Position numbers and translations under genes: made by a program | Shown here: positions 7,275 to 12,973 of the stretch, in pieces | Position numbering within the stretch: the first letter of the stretch is position 1 | Layout of the letters: each line of letters starts with the position of its first letter | The notes under the pieces: generated by a model | What the model saw: the letters and a program-made list of their open reading frames with translations, nothing else | Databases searched by the model: none | What the model was told of the DNA's origin: nothing | Assembly (NCBI GenBank): GCA_900547125.1 | Contig: URFU01000063.1 | Coordinates: forward strand, 1-12,973 | Reading direction: 5' to 3' | Length of the DNA stretch: 12,973 nucleotides | Origin: an uncultured Collinsella sp. | GTDB lineage: Bacteria > Actinomycetota > Coriobacteriia > Coriobacteriales > Coriobacteriaceae

Positions 7275-8024
7275 TTAGGAACGGGCGGCTCCGTCGACGG
7301 GGAGCACGGCGCCCGTGACATAGGATGACATGTCGCTCGCTAGGAAAACGAAGGCGTTGGCGACATCCTCGGGCTCGCCCATGCGACCCAGGGGAATGGT
7401 GGCGATGATGGGCTTAATAACCTCTTCGGGCAGGTTGGCGACCATATCGGTCTTGGTTACGCCAGGCGCGACGGCATTGACGCGAATACCCATGGGGGCG
7501 AGCTCGCGCGAGAGCGACTGGACCATGCCGTTGACGGCAAACTTGGACGTAGGATAGCCGACGCCGGAGGGCTGGCCATACTTGGCGACCATTGAACTCG
7601 TGGTGGTGATGGTGCCGCCGTGGCCGGCCTCGGTCATGATCTTGGCGGCAGCCTGGTGACCATTAAAGACGGCGACGACGTTAAGGTCCATGACCTTTGC
7701 AAACTCTTCTGCCGTGTAATCCAAAAGGGGCGAGCGCTGGGAGATGCCGGCGTTGTTGACGACCGTGTCCAAGCCGCCCATATCGGCGGCAGCCTGGGTA
7801 AAGGCCTCGGTTACGGCTTCGAGCGAGGTGAGGGCGCAGGAGCGACCCCAGACCTTGGCCTCGGGATAGGCGGCTGTCAGCTTCTCAACGGCCGCGTCGG
7901 CAGTCTCCTGGCGCGAGCCAAAGACGGTGACGGCGGCGCCTTCCTCGATAAAACGGCAGGCGATGGCATAGCCGATACCGCGCGTGCCTCCGGTGATGAT
8001 TGCTTTCTTGCCCTCGAGCAGCAT
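7275..8024 (-). CDS. Short-chain dehydrogenase/reductase, FabG-like
   Basis: This 249-residue classical SDR has a Rossmann fold for NAD(P)H. Visible motifs are the cofactor loop TGGTRGIG (11-18), NNAG (90-93), and the catalytic set Ser144, Tyr157 and Lys161 (TSSMVAKYGQ then YPTSK). The C terminus is YVTGAVLPVDGA, typical of the 3-oxoacyl-ACP reductase branch. It may reduce 3-oxoacyl-ACP in fatty-acid synthesis, but there is no fab gene nearby, and many similar SDRs act on sugars, alcohols or steroids. Because Coriobacteriia encode bile-acid hydroxysteroid dehydrogenases, that alternative stays open but has no specific support here. The ATG at 8024 has AGAGGAAG four bases upstream; the in-frame ATG at 8078 has no such site. 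The gene seems to be a single unit, as the hom terminator separates it from the upstream gene. Confidence 0.9.
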   Translation of the reverse strand: MLLEGKKAIITGGTRGIGYAIACRFIEEGAAVTVFGSRQETADAAVEKLTAAYPEAKVWGRSCALTSLEAVTEAFTQAAADMGGLDTVVNNAGISQRSPLLDYTAEEFAKVMDLNVVAVFNGHQAAAKIMTEAGHGGTITTTSSMVAKYGQPSGVGYPTSKFAVNGMVQSLSRELAPMGIRVNAVAPGVTKTDMVANLPEEVIKPIIATIPLGRMGEPEDVANAFVFLASDMSSYVTGAVLPVDGAARS

Positions 8025-8107
8025 ATCGCTTCCTCTCTTATGCGGATGGATACTTGCAGCACAGCATAGTGGCGGCAAAAACCAGCTGACGCCGCATATC
8101 GGTAAAC

Positions 8108-8136
8108 GGTATCCACGGTTGTTGACGAACGGTCAA
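8108..8136 (-). promoter_or_regulatory. Possible promoter of the dehydrogenase gene
   Basis: On the minus strand TTGACC (complement of 8131-8136) and GATACC (complement of 8108-8113) are separated by 17 bases. The -35 is good (5/6) and the -10 poor (3/6). The -35 overlaps an inverted repeat TTGAC-N5-GTCAA at 8122-8136. The predicted leader is about 76 nt. Confidence 0.35.
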
Positions 8137-8177
8137 GTTGTTCAAACGTTAGTCGACCACTTCGTGCAAAAGATGCA

Positions 8178-8215
8178 ACTAAAAGGGGCTCCCATCCAAT
8201 CGGACGGGAGCCCCT
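8178..8215 (-). terminator. Rho-independent terminator of hom
   Basis: On the minus strand a perfect 10-bp stem (8206-8215 with 8184-8193) has a short inner stem of 3 bp and is followed by TTTT (complement of 8181-8184). It begins 30 bases after the hom stop codon and separates hom from the dehydrogenase gene downstream. Confidence 0.92.
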
Positions 8216-8245
8216 CATGCGTTATTTGATTTGCCGAGAATCAGG

Positions 8246-9589
8246 CTAGTTGGCCATGACGCCTTCGGTCCATGCCTCGACGTCCTCGATGCGAAGGACG
8301 TTGGCGACCTCGGCCACGCAGTCGACGCTGGCAAGCTCGGCGGCGGCAGCCTGGACGTCCTTCTCGAGTGCGCGGTGCGTCAGGAAGATGACCGAGCAGG
8401 CATCGCTGACGCCCGACTTGCCGTCCTCGACCTGGTTGATGAGCGAGATCGAGATGTTGTGCTTGGCAAAGATGTCGACCGTCTCGGACAGGGCGCCCAC
8501 GCGGTCGGCGACCTTCAGGCGCACATAGTACTTGGTCTGGAGCTCGTCCATGGGCTTAAAGGCGAGGTTGTGACCATAGGGCTCAATCTCGGGCAGCGGA
8601 GCCACGCCGCGGCTAATCTGCTCGGAGAGCGACAGGATATCGCCCACGACGGCGCTCGCGGTGGGGAAGGAGCCTGCGCCGGCACCGTAGAACATGGTCT
8701 CGCCCACGGCGTCACCCACCACGTAGACGGCGTTCATGGCGCCGTTGACCTTGGCGAGCATATGGTCTGCCGGGATGAGCGTGGGGTGCACACGAACGTC
8801 AACGCCGGCGTCGGTGTTGCGGGCGATGCCCAGCAGCTTGATGGTATAGCCGAGCTCGCGGGCCTGAGCGATGTCCTCGGCACCGATGGTGCGGATGCCC
8901 TGCTGATATACGTCGTCGGTGGTCACGCGGGTGCCAAAGCCGATGGAAGCGAGGATCGCCGTCTTGCTGGCGGCATCGAAGCCGTCGACGTCGGCGGACG
9001 GGTCGGCCTCGGCATAGCCCTTGGCCTGCGCGTCGGCAAGCACGTCGGCGTAATCGGCGCCCTCGGCGTCCATGCGCGACAGGATATAGTTGGTGGTGCC
9101 GTTGAGAATGCCTGCGATGGTCAGGATCTTGTTGCCCACCAGGTCGTGCTCGAGCGTGCTGACAATGGGGATGCCACCGCCGCAGCTGGCCTCGCACTTA
9201 ATCTGCACGCCGCACGCACGTGCCTTCTCGGCAAGCGTCTCGACATGGCGGCCCAGCAGGGCCTTGTTGGCGGAGACGACATGCTTGCCGTTCTCGAAGG
9301 CAGTGGTGAAGATCTCGGTTGCGGGATGCTCGCCACCGATCAGCTCGACGACGATGTCGACGGCGGGGTCGGTGACGACGTCGTGCCAGTCACTCGTAAA
9401 GGCCTCGCGCTCAATGCCTGCCGCCTCGGCCTGCTCCCAGGCAAGCGCGCAGGCGCGGGTCAGCTTAAGGTCGATGCCGTAGGCTGCCAGGTACTCATCG
9501 TGGTGGCTCTTGATCAGACGGGCCACGCCGCCGCCGACGGTTCCCAGACCGATCAGACCGACGTTCACGGTGCGCAGGGGTTCGCTCAT
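8246..9589 (-). CDS. hom: Homoserine dehydrogenase with C-terminal ACT domain
   Basis: This 447-residue cytosolic enzyme reduces aspartate 4-semialdehyde to homoserine, the branch point to threonine, isoleucine and methionine. The N-terminal NAD(P)-binding fold shows VGLIGLGTVGGG (residues 10-21) and SANKALLGRH near 106-115. The catalytic domain has GIPIVSTLEHDLVGNKI and NGTTNYILSRM (163-173). The active-site residues corresponding to yeast Glu208, Asp219 and Lys223 are Glu194, Asp205 and Lys209. From about 354 to 435 is an ACT domain (KYYVRLKVADRVGALSETVD), which in this family allows feedback control, usually by threonine. The length matches stand-alone bacterial Hom (about 430-450), with no fused aspartate kinase. 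The ATG at 9589 is preferred over an in-frame start at 9628 because GAAGGAG lies 7 bases upstream. No thrB or thrC is adjacent, and the gene has its own terminator. Confidence 0.96.
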   Translation of the reverse strand: MSEPLRTVNVGLIGLGTVGGGVARLIKSHHDEYLAAYGIDLKLTRACALAWEQAEAAGIEREAFTSDWHDVVTDPAVDIVVELIGGEHPATEIFTTAFENGKHVVSANKALLGRHVETLAEKARACGVQIKCEASCGGGIPIVSTLEHDLVGNKILTIAGILNGTTNYILSRMDAEGADYADVLADAQAKGYAEADPSADVDGFDAASKTAILASIGFGTRVTTDDVYQQGIRTIGAEDIAQARELGYTIKLLGIARNTDAGVDVRVHPTLIPADHMLAKVNGAMNAVYVVGDAVGETMFYGAGAGSFPTASAVVGDILSLSEQISRGVAPLPEIEPYGHNLAFKPMDELQTKYYVRLKVADRVGALSETVDIFAKHNISISLINQVEDGKSGVSDACSVIFLTHRALEKDVQAAAAELASVDCVAEVANVLRIEDVEAWTEGVMAN

Positions 9590-9643
9590 AGATAGCTCCT
9601 TCGTGCATCTTATAGATGGATTAACCACTTAAAGGTTGAGTGC

Positions 9644-9649
9644 ATTCTA
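9644..9649 (-). promoter_or_regulatory. hom: Possible hom promoter -10 element
   Basis: TAGAAT on the minus strand (5/6) lies 55 bases before the hom start, with no clear -35. A second candidate, TATAAG, lies nearer the gene (complement of 9609-9614). The leader is too short for a threonine attenuator or a known riboswitch, and I see neither. Confidence 0.3.
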
Positions 9650-9798
9650 GCGTGAACAGAGGGCGCGTGCTCGCCAGGCAACAGGAGTCGCACAAAACGG
9701 CACCCCCGAAACGCTGCGGAAACATTGGAAACATGCTCGCTACAAACGGAACTCCGTAACAAACTGTCAACGTTTGCGCCATAAGGTTTGCCCTGTGC

Positions 9799-10092
9799 GA
9801 CTGGGGCATGCAGGCGCTCGTCGGCCCCGTCACCACCGGTGCCGCCGTCGCCGTCTCGGGCGAGATCGCCGATGCCTTTGCCGAGCAGGCCAAGGCATCC
9901 AAGCTCGACATCGTCGATACCGAGACCTTTAAGGACGACTCCTCCACGAGCTTTATCAACCAGCCGACCAAGGCCATGCGCAAGATCAAGATCGAGGGCC
10001 TGACGGGCGAACTCACATGGAACGACGGGGGTCAGGTCGAGAAGCCCGCTACGGCCTATGTGATTCAGGACGGCAAGTACATCGCCGCCTAG
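9799..10092 (+). pseudogene. Internally deleted remnant of a LivK-type binding-protein gene
   Basis: The frame from 9799 to the TAG at 10090 encodes 97 residues that align end to end with three separate blocks of the intact LivK at 10364-11551. Residues 1-22 match LivK 110-131, residues 23-59 match 198-234, and residues 60-97 match 358-395. About 70 of 97 residues are identical. LivK residues 1-109 (with the signal peptide), 132-197 and 235-357 have no counterpart. Both internal gaps are whole numbers of codons, so the frame is kept. There is no signal sequence or lipobox, and the first ATG (9808) has no ribosome-binding site. A fold with both lobes cut out cannot bind ligand as LivK does. 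I read it as the fossil of a tandem livK copy. An expressed short protein, or an assembly collapse of two paralogues, are less likely alternatives. Confidence 0.88.
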
Positions 10093-10227
10093 GTGCGCAC
10101 AAAATGCGACCGGTGAGGCTGTTTTAATCAGGGCAGGGACGCTTGTAACAGAATGGAAATATTACTTTTACTTAATAAAGTGGCATTTATGCATAAAGCA
10201 ATGGAAATACGCAGAAATATGGATAAA

Positions 10228-10257
10228 TGGACAAATCCAAAGAAAAGTTGAAATAAT
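10228..10257 (+). promoter_or_regulatory. Candidate sigma-70 promoter of livKHM
   Basis: TGGACA (10228-10233, 5/6) and AATAAT (10252-10257, 5/6) are separated by 18 bases. Transcription would start near 10264 and leave a leader of about 100 nt. A weaker alternative -10, TACTAT, lies at 10283-10288 without a matching -35. Confidence 0.5.
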
Positions 10258-10296
10258 CGTCACTTTTCTCAACTAAAGCGTCTACTATTTTGCGAA

Positions 10297-10342
10297 CGCC
10301 GAACACGGCGAAGGATGGCCTGTCGGGTAACTGAAACCCGAC
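10297..10342 (+). other. Two hairpins in the livK leader
   Basis: Hairpin 1 pairs CGCCG (10297-10301) with CGGCG (10306-10310) around AACA. Hairpin 2 pairs GTCGGGT (10322-10328) with ACCCGAC (10336-10342) around AACTGAA. Hairpin 2 ends 11 bases before the GGAG ribosome-binding site. Neither has a T-run, so they are not terminators; mRNA stabilisation or translational control is possible. Confidence 0.55.
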
Positions 10343-10363
10343 GAGATTTGAGAGGAGAGCCGC

Positions 10364-11551
10364 ATGTCGAGCCTCACCGGTAAGTCATTGAACCCTGTTA
10401 TGAATCGCAGGAGCGTTATCGCGAGCGCAGCAGGTCTGGGGGCGATGTCCATTCTAGCCGGTTGCTCCTCCAACGGCGGCGACAGCGGTTCCGCTTCGGG
10501 CGACGCTTCGTTTAAGATCGGCACTATCGGCCCGCTGACCGGTGCCAACGCGTCCTACGGCAAGTCCGTTACCCAGGGCGTCGAGCTTGGCTGCAAGGAT
10601 TTCTCGACCAAGGAGCTGCCGCTTGCCAGCAAGGCCGAGGATGACCAGGCCGATGGCGAGAAGGCCGTCAACGCCTTCAACACCCTGCTCGACTGGGGCA
10701 TGCAGGCCCTCGTCGGTCCGACCACCACGGGTGCGTCGGTTGCCGTTGCCGCAGAGTGTGGTAACGACCCCAAGACGTTCATGATCACCCCGTCCGCGTC
10801 CTCCGAGGACGTCACCGACGGCAAGGATTGCGTCTTCCAGGTTTGCTTTACCGACCCCAACCAGGGCGTCAACGCTGCCAAGTTCCTGGCGCAGAAGTAT
10901 GCGGACGAGAAGTTCGTGCTGTTCTATAACTCCGGCGACGCCTATTCTTCGGGCATCGCAGATTCCTTTAAGGCCCAGGCCGCTGAGTCCAAGCTCGTGG
11001 TTGTTGACGAGGAGACCTTTAAGGACGACTCCGCCACGAGCTTTACCAACCAGCTCACCAAGGCCAAGCAGGCCGGCGCCACCATGATCTTTGCGCCGAT
11101 CTACTACACGCCGGCGTCCGTCCTGCTCAAGAACGCCAAGGACATGGGCTACGACGTCAAGATGATGGGCTGCGACGGCATGGACGGCATCCTGGGCGTT
11201 GAGGGCTTCGACACCTCTCTTGCCGAGGGTCTGCTGCTCATGACCCCGTTCTCCGCCGACGACGAGAAGAACGCCGACTTCGTCAACGCCTACAAGGATA
11301 AGTACGGCGATACCCCCGACCAGTTTGCCGCCGACGCCTACGACGGCGTGCACGCGGTAGCCGAGGCCCTCAAGGAGGCCGGTCTTGGTGTCGACGCCGA
11401 TCCGACCGAGGCCGCCGAGAAGCTGTCCAAGGCTATGCTCAAGATTACCGTTGATGGTCTGACCGGCAAGCTCACCTGGAACGATAAGGGCCAGGTCCAG
11501 AAGGAGCCCACGGCGTACGTCATCACCGACGGCAAGTACGTACAGGCCTAA
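10364..11551 (+). CDS. livK: Branched-chain amino acid ABC transporter substrate-binding lipoprotein
   Basis: This 395-residue surface lipoprotein of the Leu/Ile/Val-binding family (Peripla_BP_6 type) captures amino acids and delivers them to the LivHM permease. The N terminus carries a signal peptide with an RR pair (NRRSVIASAAGLGAMSI) and the lipobox LAGC at 31-34, so Cys34 would be lipid-anchored. A Ser/Gly-rich linker follows to about residue 48. The ligand-binding fold runs from FKIGTIGPLTG to the end and includes ALVGPTTTGASVAVA (115-129) and ITPSASS (141-147), the usual substrate-contacting segments. The mature size, about 362 residues, fits the family. The ATG at 10364 is supported by GGAG six bases upstream; the ATG at 10400 lacks one. 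The exact ligand could be leucine, isoleucine, valine or another small amino acid or amide. It leads the livKHM operon and has a deleted relative just upstream. Confidence 0.95.
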   Translation: MSSLTGKSLNPVMNRRSVIASAAGLGAMSILAGCSSNGGDSGSASGDASFKIGTIGPLTGANASYGKSVTQGVELGCKDFSTKELPLASKAEDDQADGEKAVNAFNTLLDWGMQALVGPTTTGASVAVAAECGNDPKTFMITPSASSEDVTDGKDCVFQVCFTDPNQGVNAAKFLAQKYADEKFVLFYNSGDAYSSGIADSFKAQAAESKLVVVDEETFKDDSATSFTNQLTKAKQAGATMIFAPIYYTPASVLLKNAKDMGYDVKMMGCDGMDGILGVEGFDTSLAEGLLLMTPFSADDEKNADFVNAYKDKYGDTPDQFAADAYDGVHAVAEALKEAGLGVDADPTEAAEKLSKAMLKITVDGLTGKLTWNDKGQVQKEPTAYVITDGKYVQA

Positions 11552-11582
11552 TAGGCCGCCTTACATAGAGCGGTTTTGATCC

Positions 11583-11614
11583 CAAGCAGGGGAGGTTTTG
11601 GCCTTCCCTGCTTG
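11583..11614 (+). other. Strong hairpin between livK and livH
   Basis: Thirteen consecutive pairs (11583-11595 with 11602-11614, one of them G-U) enclose a TTTTGG loop. No T-run follows, so it is probably not a classical terminator. Its place just after livK fits a 3'-end stabiliser or processing site that raises binding protein over permease. Confidence 0.75.
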
Positions 11615-11624
11615 CTTGGTATCT

Positions 11625-11650
11625 AGGGACAGCGTAACGTCCCTGTTTTA
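11625..11650 (+). terminator. Weak terminator-like hairpin before livH
   Basis: AGGGAC (11625-11630) pairs with GTCCCT (11639-11644) around an 8-nt loop and is followed by GTTTTA. The short stem and the T-run of four suggest partial termination at most, since livH and livM need read-through unless a promoter lies in the following 40 bases. I see no convincing one there. Confidence 0.45.
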
Positions 11651-11690
11651 TACATTAACTGGAAACCTATTCGAAAGGGGGATGTGGAAC

Positions 11691-12572
11691 ATGACGGTCT
11701 TTATCCAATACCTGGTCAACGGCCTGTCCATGGGCAGCGTCTACGCCATCATCGCGTTGGGCTACACCATGGTCTACGGTATCGCCAAAATGCTGAACTT
11801 CGCCCACGGCGATGTCATCATGGTCGGTGCCTATGTCTCGTTCTGCGCCACGTCGTATCTCGGCCTCCCGGGCTGGGCATCTGTAGTTCTCTCTTGTGTG
11901 GTCTGCACGGTTCTCGGTGTTCTCATTGAGGGTCTGGCCTATAAGCCGCTGCGCCAAGCAGGCCCGCTGGCCGTTCTGATCACGGCCATCGGCGTGTCTT
12001 ACTTCCTACAGAACGCCGCGCAGCTTCTGTGGGGCGCCACGCCCAAGAACTTCACTTCGCTCGTCACCTTCCCGGTGCCGGAGTTCTTGGCCAAGTTTAA
12101 CGTAAGCGCCGTCTCACTCGTCACCATCGTCGCCTGCCTGGTTATCATGGCCGGCCTGATGTTCTTTACGGGTAAGACCAAGATGGGCAAGGCCATGCGC
12201 GCCGTGTCCGAGGACAAGGCCGCCGCTCAGCTCATGGGCATCAACGTCAACCGCACCATCTCGATGACGTTCGCCATCGGCTCCGCCCTTGCCGCCATCG
12301 CCGGTGTGCTCCTGTGCTCCTACTCGCCGGTCCTGCAGCCCACCACGGGCGCCATGCCTGGCATCAAGGCCTTCGATGCCGCCGTTTTCGGCGGCATCGG
12401 CTCCATCCCCGGTGCCTTTGTCGGTGGCATTCTCATCGGCATCATCGAGGCGATGGCGCAGGCTTACATTTCCACGAGCCTTGCCAACTCCATCGTCTTT
12501 GGTGTTTTGATCATCGTCCTGCTCGTCAAGCCTGCCGGCCTCTTGGGCAAGTACGTCCCCGAGAAGGTGTAG
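11691..12572 (+). CDS. livH: Branched-chain amino acid ABC transporter permease LivH
   Basis: This 293-residue inner-membrane permease pairs with LivM to form the channel for amino acids delivered by LivK. Family marks are GYTMVYGIAKMLNFAHGDV near the N terminus (LNFAHGD is the LivH signature) and the cytoplasmic ATPase-contacting loop GKAMRAVSEDKAAAQLMGI in the second half. PGIKAFDAAVFGGIGSIPGA precedes the last helices. The length is close to E. coli LivH (308). The start is set by AAAGGGGG (11674-11681): the ATG at 11682 touches it directly, so the ATG at 11691, nine bases away, is the likely start. The frame is open further upstream to 11598, but that part overlaps the hairpin. The gap to livK is 139 bp and to livM nine bases. 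Confidence 0.95.
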   Translation: MTVFIQYLVNGLSMGSVYAIIALGYTMVYGIAKMLNFAHGDVIMVGAYVSFCATSYLGLPGWASVVLSCVVCTVLGVLIEGLAYKPLRQAGPLAVLITAIGVSYFLQNAAQLLWGATPKNFTSLVTFPVPEFLAKFNVSAVSLVTIVACLVIMAGLMFFTGKTKMGKAMRAVSEDKAAAQLMGINVNRTISMTFAIGSALAAIAGVLLCSYSPVLQPTTGAMPGIKAFDAAVFGGIGSIPGAFVGGILIGIIEAMAQAYISTSLANSIVFGVLIIVLLVKPAGLLGKYVPEKV

Positions 12573-12581
12573 GTGAGCGTT

Positions 12582-12973
12582 ATGAAGTTTCTTAAAGACA
12601 AGCAGACGCGTCACGATTTTGTCACGTACGCCATGTGCATCGTGGCATTTGCCATCGTGTTCTTTATGCAGTCCAACCATATGATCCCGCGCATGATTGC
12701 CGGTCAGCTGGTTCCCATCACGGCCTATATCGTCATGGCCATCTCCCTTAACCTTGTCGTCGGCATCGCGGGCGACTTGTCGCTGGGCCACGCGGGCTTT
12801 ATGAGCGTCGGTGCCTATACGGGCATCGTCACCGCCGTCGCGCTGGAGAGCACCGTTCCGTCCGATCCGATGCGTCTGATCATCAGCATTGTGGTCGGCG
12901 CTATCGCCGCTGCCATCTTGGGCTTCTTGATCGGTATCCCGGTCCTGCGCCTGCGCGGCGCCTATCTGGCCAT
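12582..12973 (+). CDS. livM: Branched-chain amino acid ABC transporter permease LivM (3' truncated by window)
   Basis: The first 130 complete codons of the second permease subunit are present; the gene runs off the right edge. After a short basic start (MKFLKDKQTRHDF) come hydrophobic helices and the LivM signature LNLVVGIAGDLSLGHAGFM, then GIPVLRLRGAYLA at the window end, which is typical of the family's ATPase-contacting region. About 130 of an expected 330-430 residues are visible. The chosen ATG (12582) has AGGTGA six bases before it, overlapping the livH stop codon. An in-frame GTG at 12573, directly after that stop, is the alternative and would add three residues. The tight spacing shows translation coupled with livH. 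livG and livF are expected further right. Confidence 0.94.
   Translation, partial: MKFLKDKQTRHDFVTYAMCIVAFAIVFFMQSNHMIPRMIAGQLVPITAYIVMAISLNLVVGIAGDLSLGHAGFMSVGAYTGIVTAVALESTVPSDPMRLIISIVVGAIAAAILGFLIGIPVLRLRGAYLA

Larger units (their letters stand above)
10093..10363 (+). promoter_or_regulatory. AT-rich control region of the liv operon
   Basis: This 271-bp gene-free stretch carries, in order: an 8-bp palindrome GTGCGCAC just after the pseudogene stop; an AT-rich block (10141-10260, 29% GC by hand count) with AATGGAAATA twice (10152-10161 and 10200-10209); the palindrome TTTATGCATAAA (10186-10197); a promoter candidate; two small hairpins; and the livK ribosome-binding site. No open frame of note lies in it. 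Confidence 0.7.

Noticed and set aside
7275..8024. Bile-acid hydroxysteroid dehydrogenase
   Set aside because: Only the general SDR motifs are visible and the C terminus looks FabG-like. Nothing specific to a steroid-active subfamily can be pointed to, so it was kept as an alternative only.
8231..9595. 454-codon plus-strand frame opposite hom
   Set aside because: Antisense shadow of hom, with the same composition artefact and no ribosome-binding site of note.
9590..9660. Threonine/isoleucine leader-peptide attenuator for hom
   Set aside because: No run of Thr or Ile codons in a short frame and no terminator hairpin between promoter candidates and the start codon.
9808..10092. Genuine small gene of 94 codons starting at the ATG 9808
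   Set aside because: No ribosome-binding site, the homology begins upstream of this ATG, and the product is a patchwork of three LivK fragments lacking the export signal.
10454..11353. 299-codon minus-strand frame opposite livK
   Set aside because: Composition artefact opposite a clear lipoprotein gene.

Overview
The window looks like a chromosomal segment of an actinobacterium of the class Coriobacteriia, most likely a Collinsella-type gut bacterium. This rests on GC-rich coding DNA with strongly G/C-biased third positions, a single-chain clade II PurL, and a tandem LivK locus. The genus is inferred from general resemblance; no search was run. There is no tRNA, rRNA, CRISPR array, insertion sequence or phage gene.

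Layout from left to right. (1) 1-366 (+) is the 3' end of a GGDEF (diguanylate cyclase) gene cut by the window edge. (2) 465-1400 (-) is a DMT/EamA-family permease. (3) 1500-5246 (-) is purL, the full-length single-chain FGAM synthase with its own glutaminase domain. A strong terminator (1425-1462) lies between purL and the permease. (4) 5431-6993 (+), divergent from purL, is a CPA2-type cation:proton antiporter with an unusual 130-residue soluble tail. (5) 6994-7274 is a convergent gap with three 50-nt imperfect palindromes at an exact 62-bp period, then a hairpin terminator. (6) 7275-8024 (-) is a short-chain dehydrogenase. (7) 8246-9589 (-) is homoserine dehydrogenase with a C-terminal ACT domain and its own terminator. 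(8) 9799-10092 (+) is an internally deleted fossil of a LivK-type binding protein. (9) 10093-10363 is an AT-rich control region. (10) 10364-12973 (+) is the start of a branched-chain amino acid ABC transporter operon: livK, livH and the 5' part of livM. The ATPase genes (livG, livF) would be expected past the right edge.

Functionally this is mostly housekeeping. It covers purine synthesis (purL), the aspartate-family branch to threonine and methionine (hom), amino-acid uptake (liv), ion/pH homeostasis (antiporter), a probable metabolite exporter (EamA) and c-di-GMP signalling. Hom leads via threonine toward isoleucine, and the Liv system imports isoleucine, leucine and valine or related substrates. 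The two start 0.8 kb apart on opposite strands, which is suggestive but proves no shared control.

I did not find a clearly new multi-gene system. The observations most worth following are the palindrome trio at 7005-7178, whose pairs are kept by compensatory changes while the unpaired centre is also conserved; the in-frame-deleted livK relic beside an intact livK; and the 29% GC control region of the liv operon, with a 12-bp palindrome between two copies of a 10-bp repeat. No gene-free stretch exceeds 300 bases.
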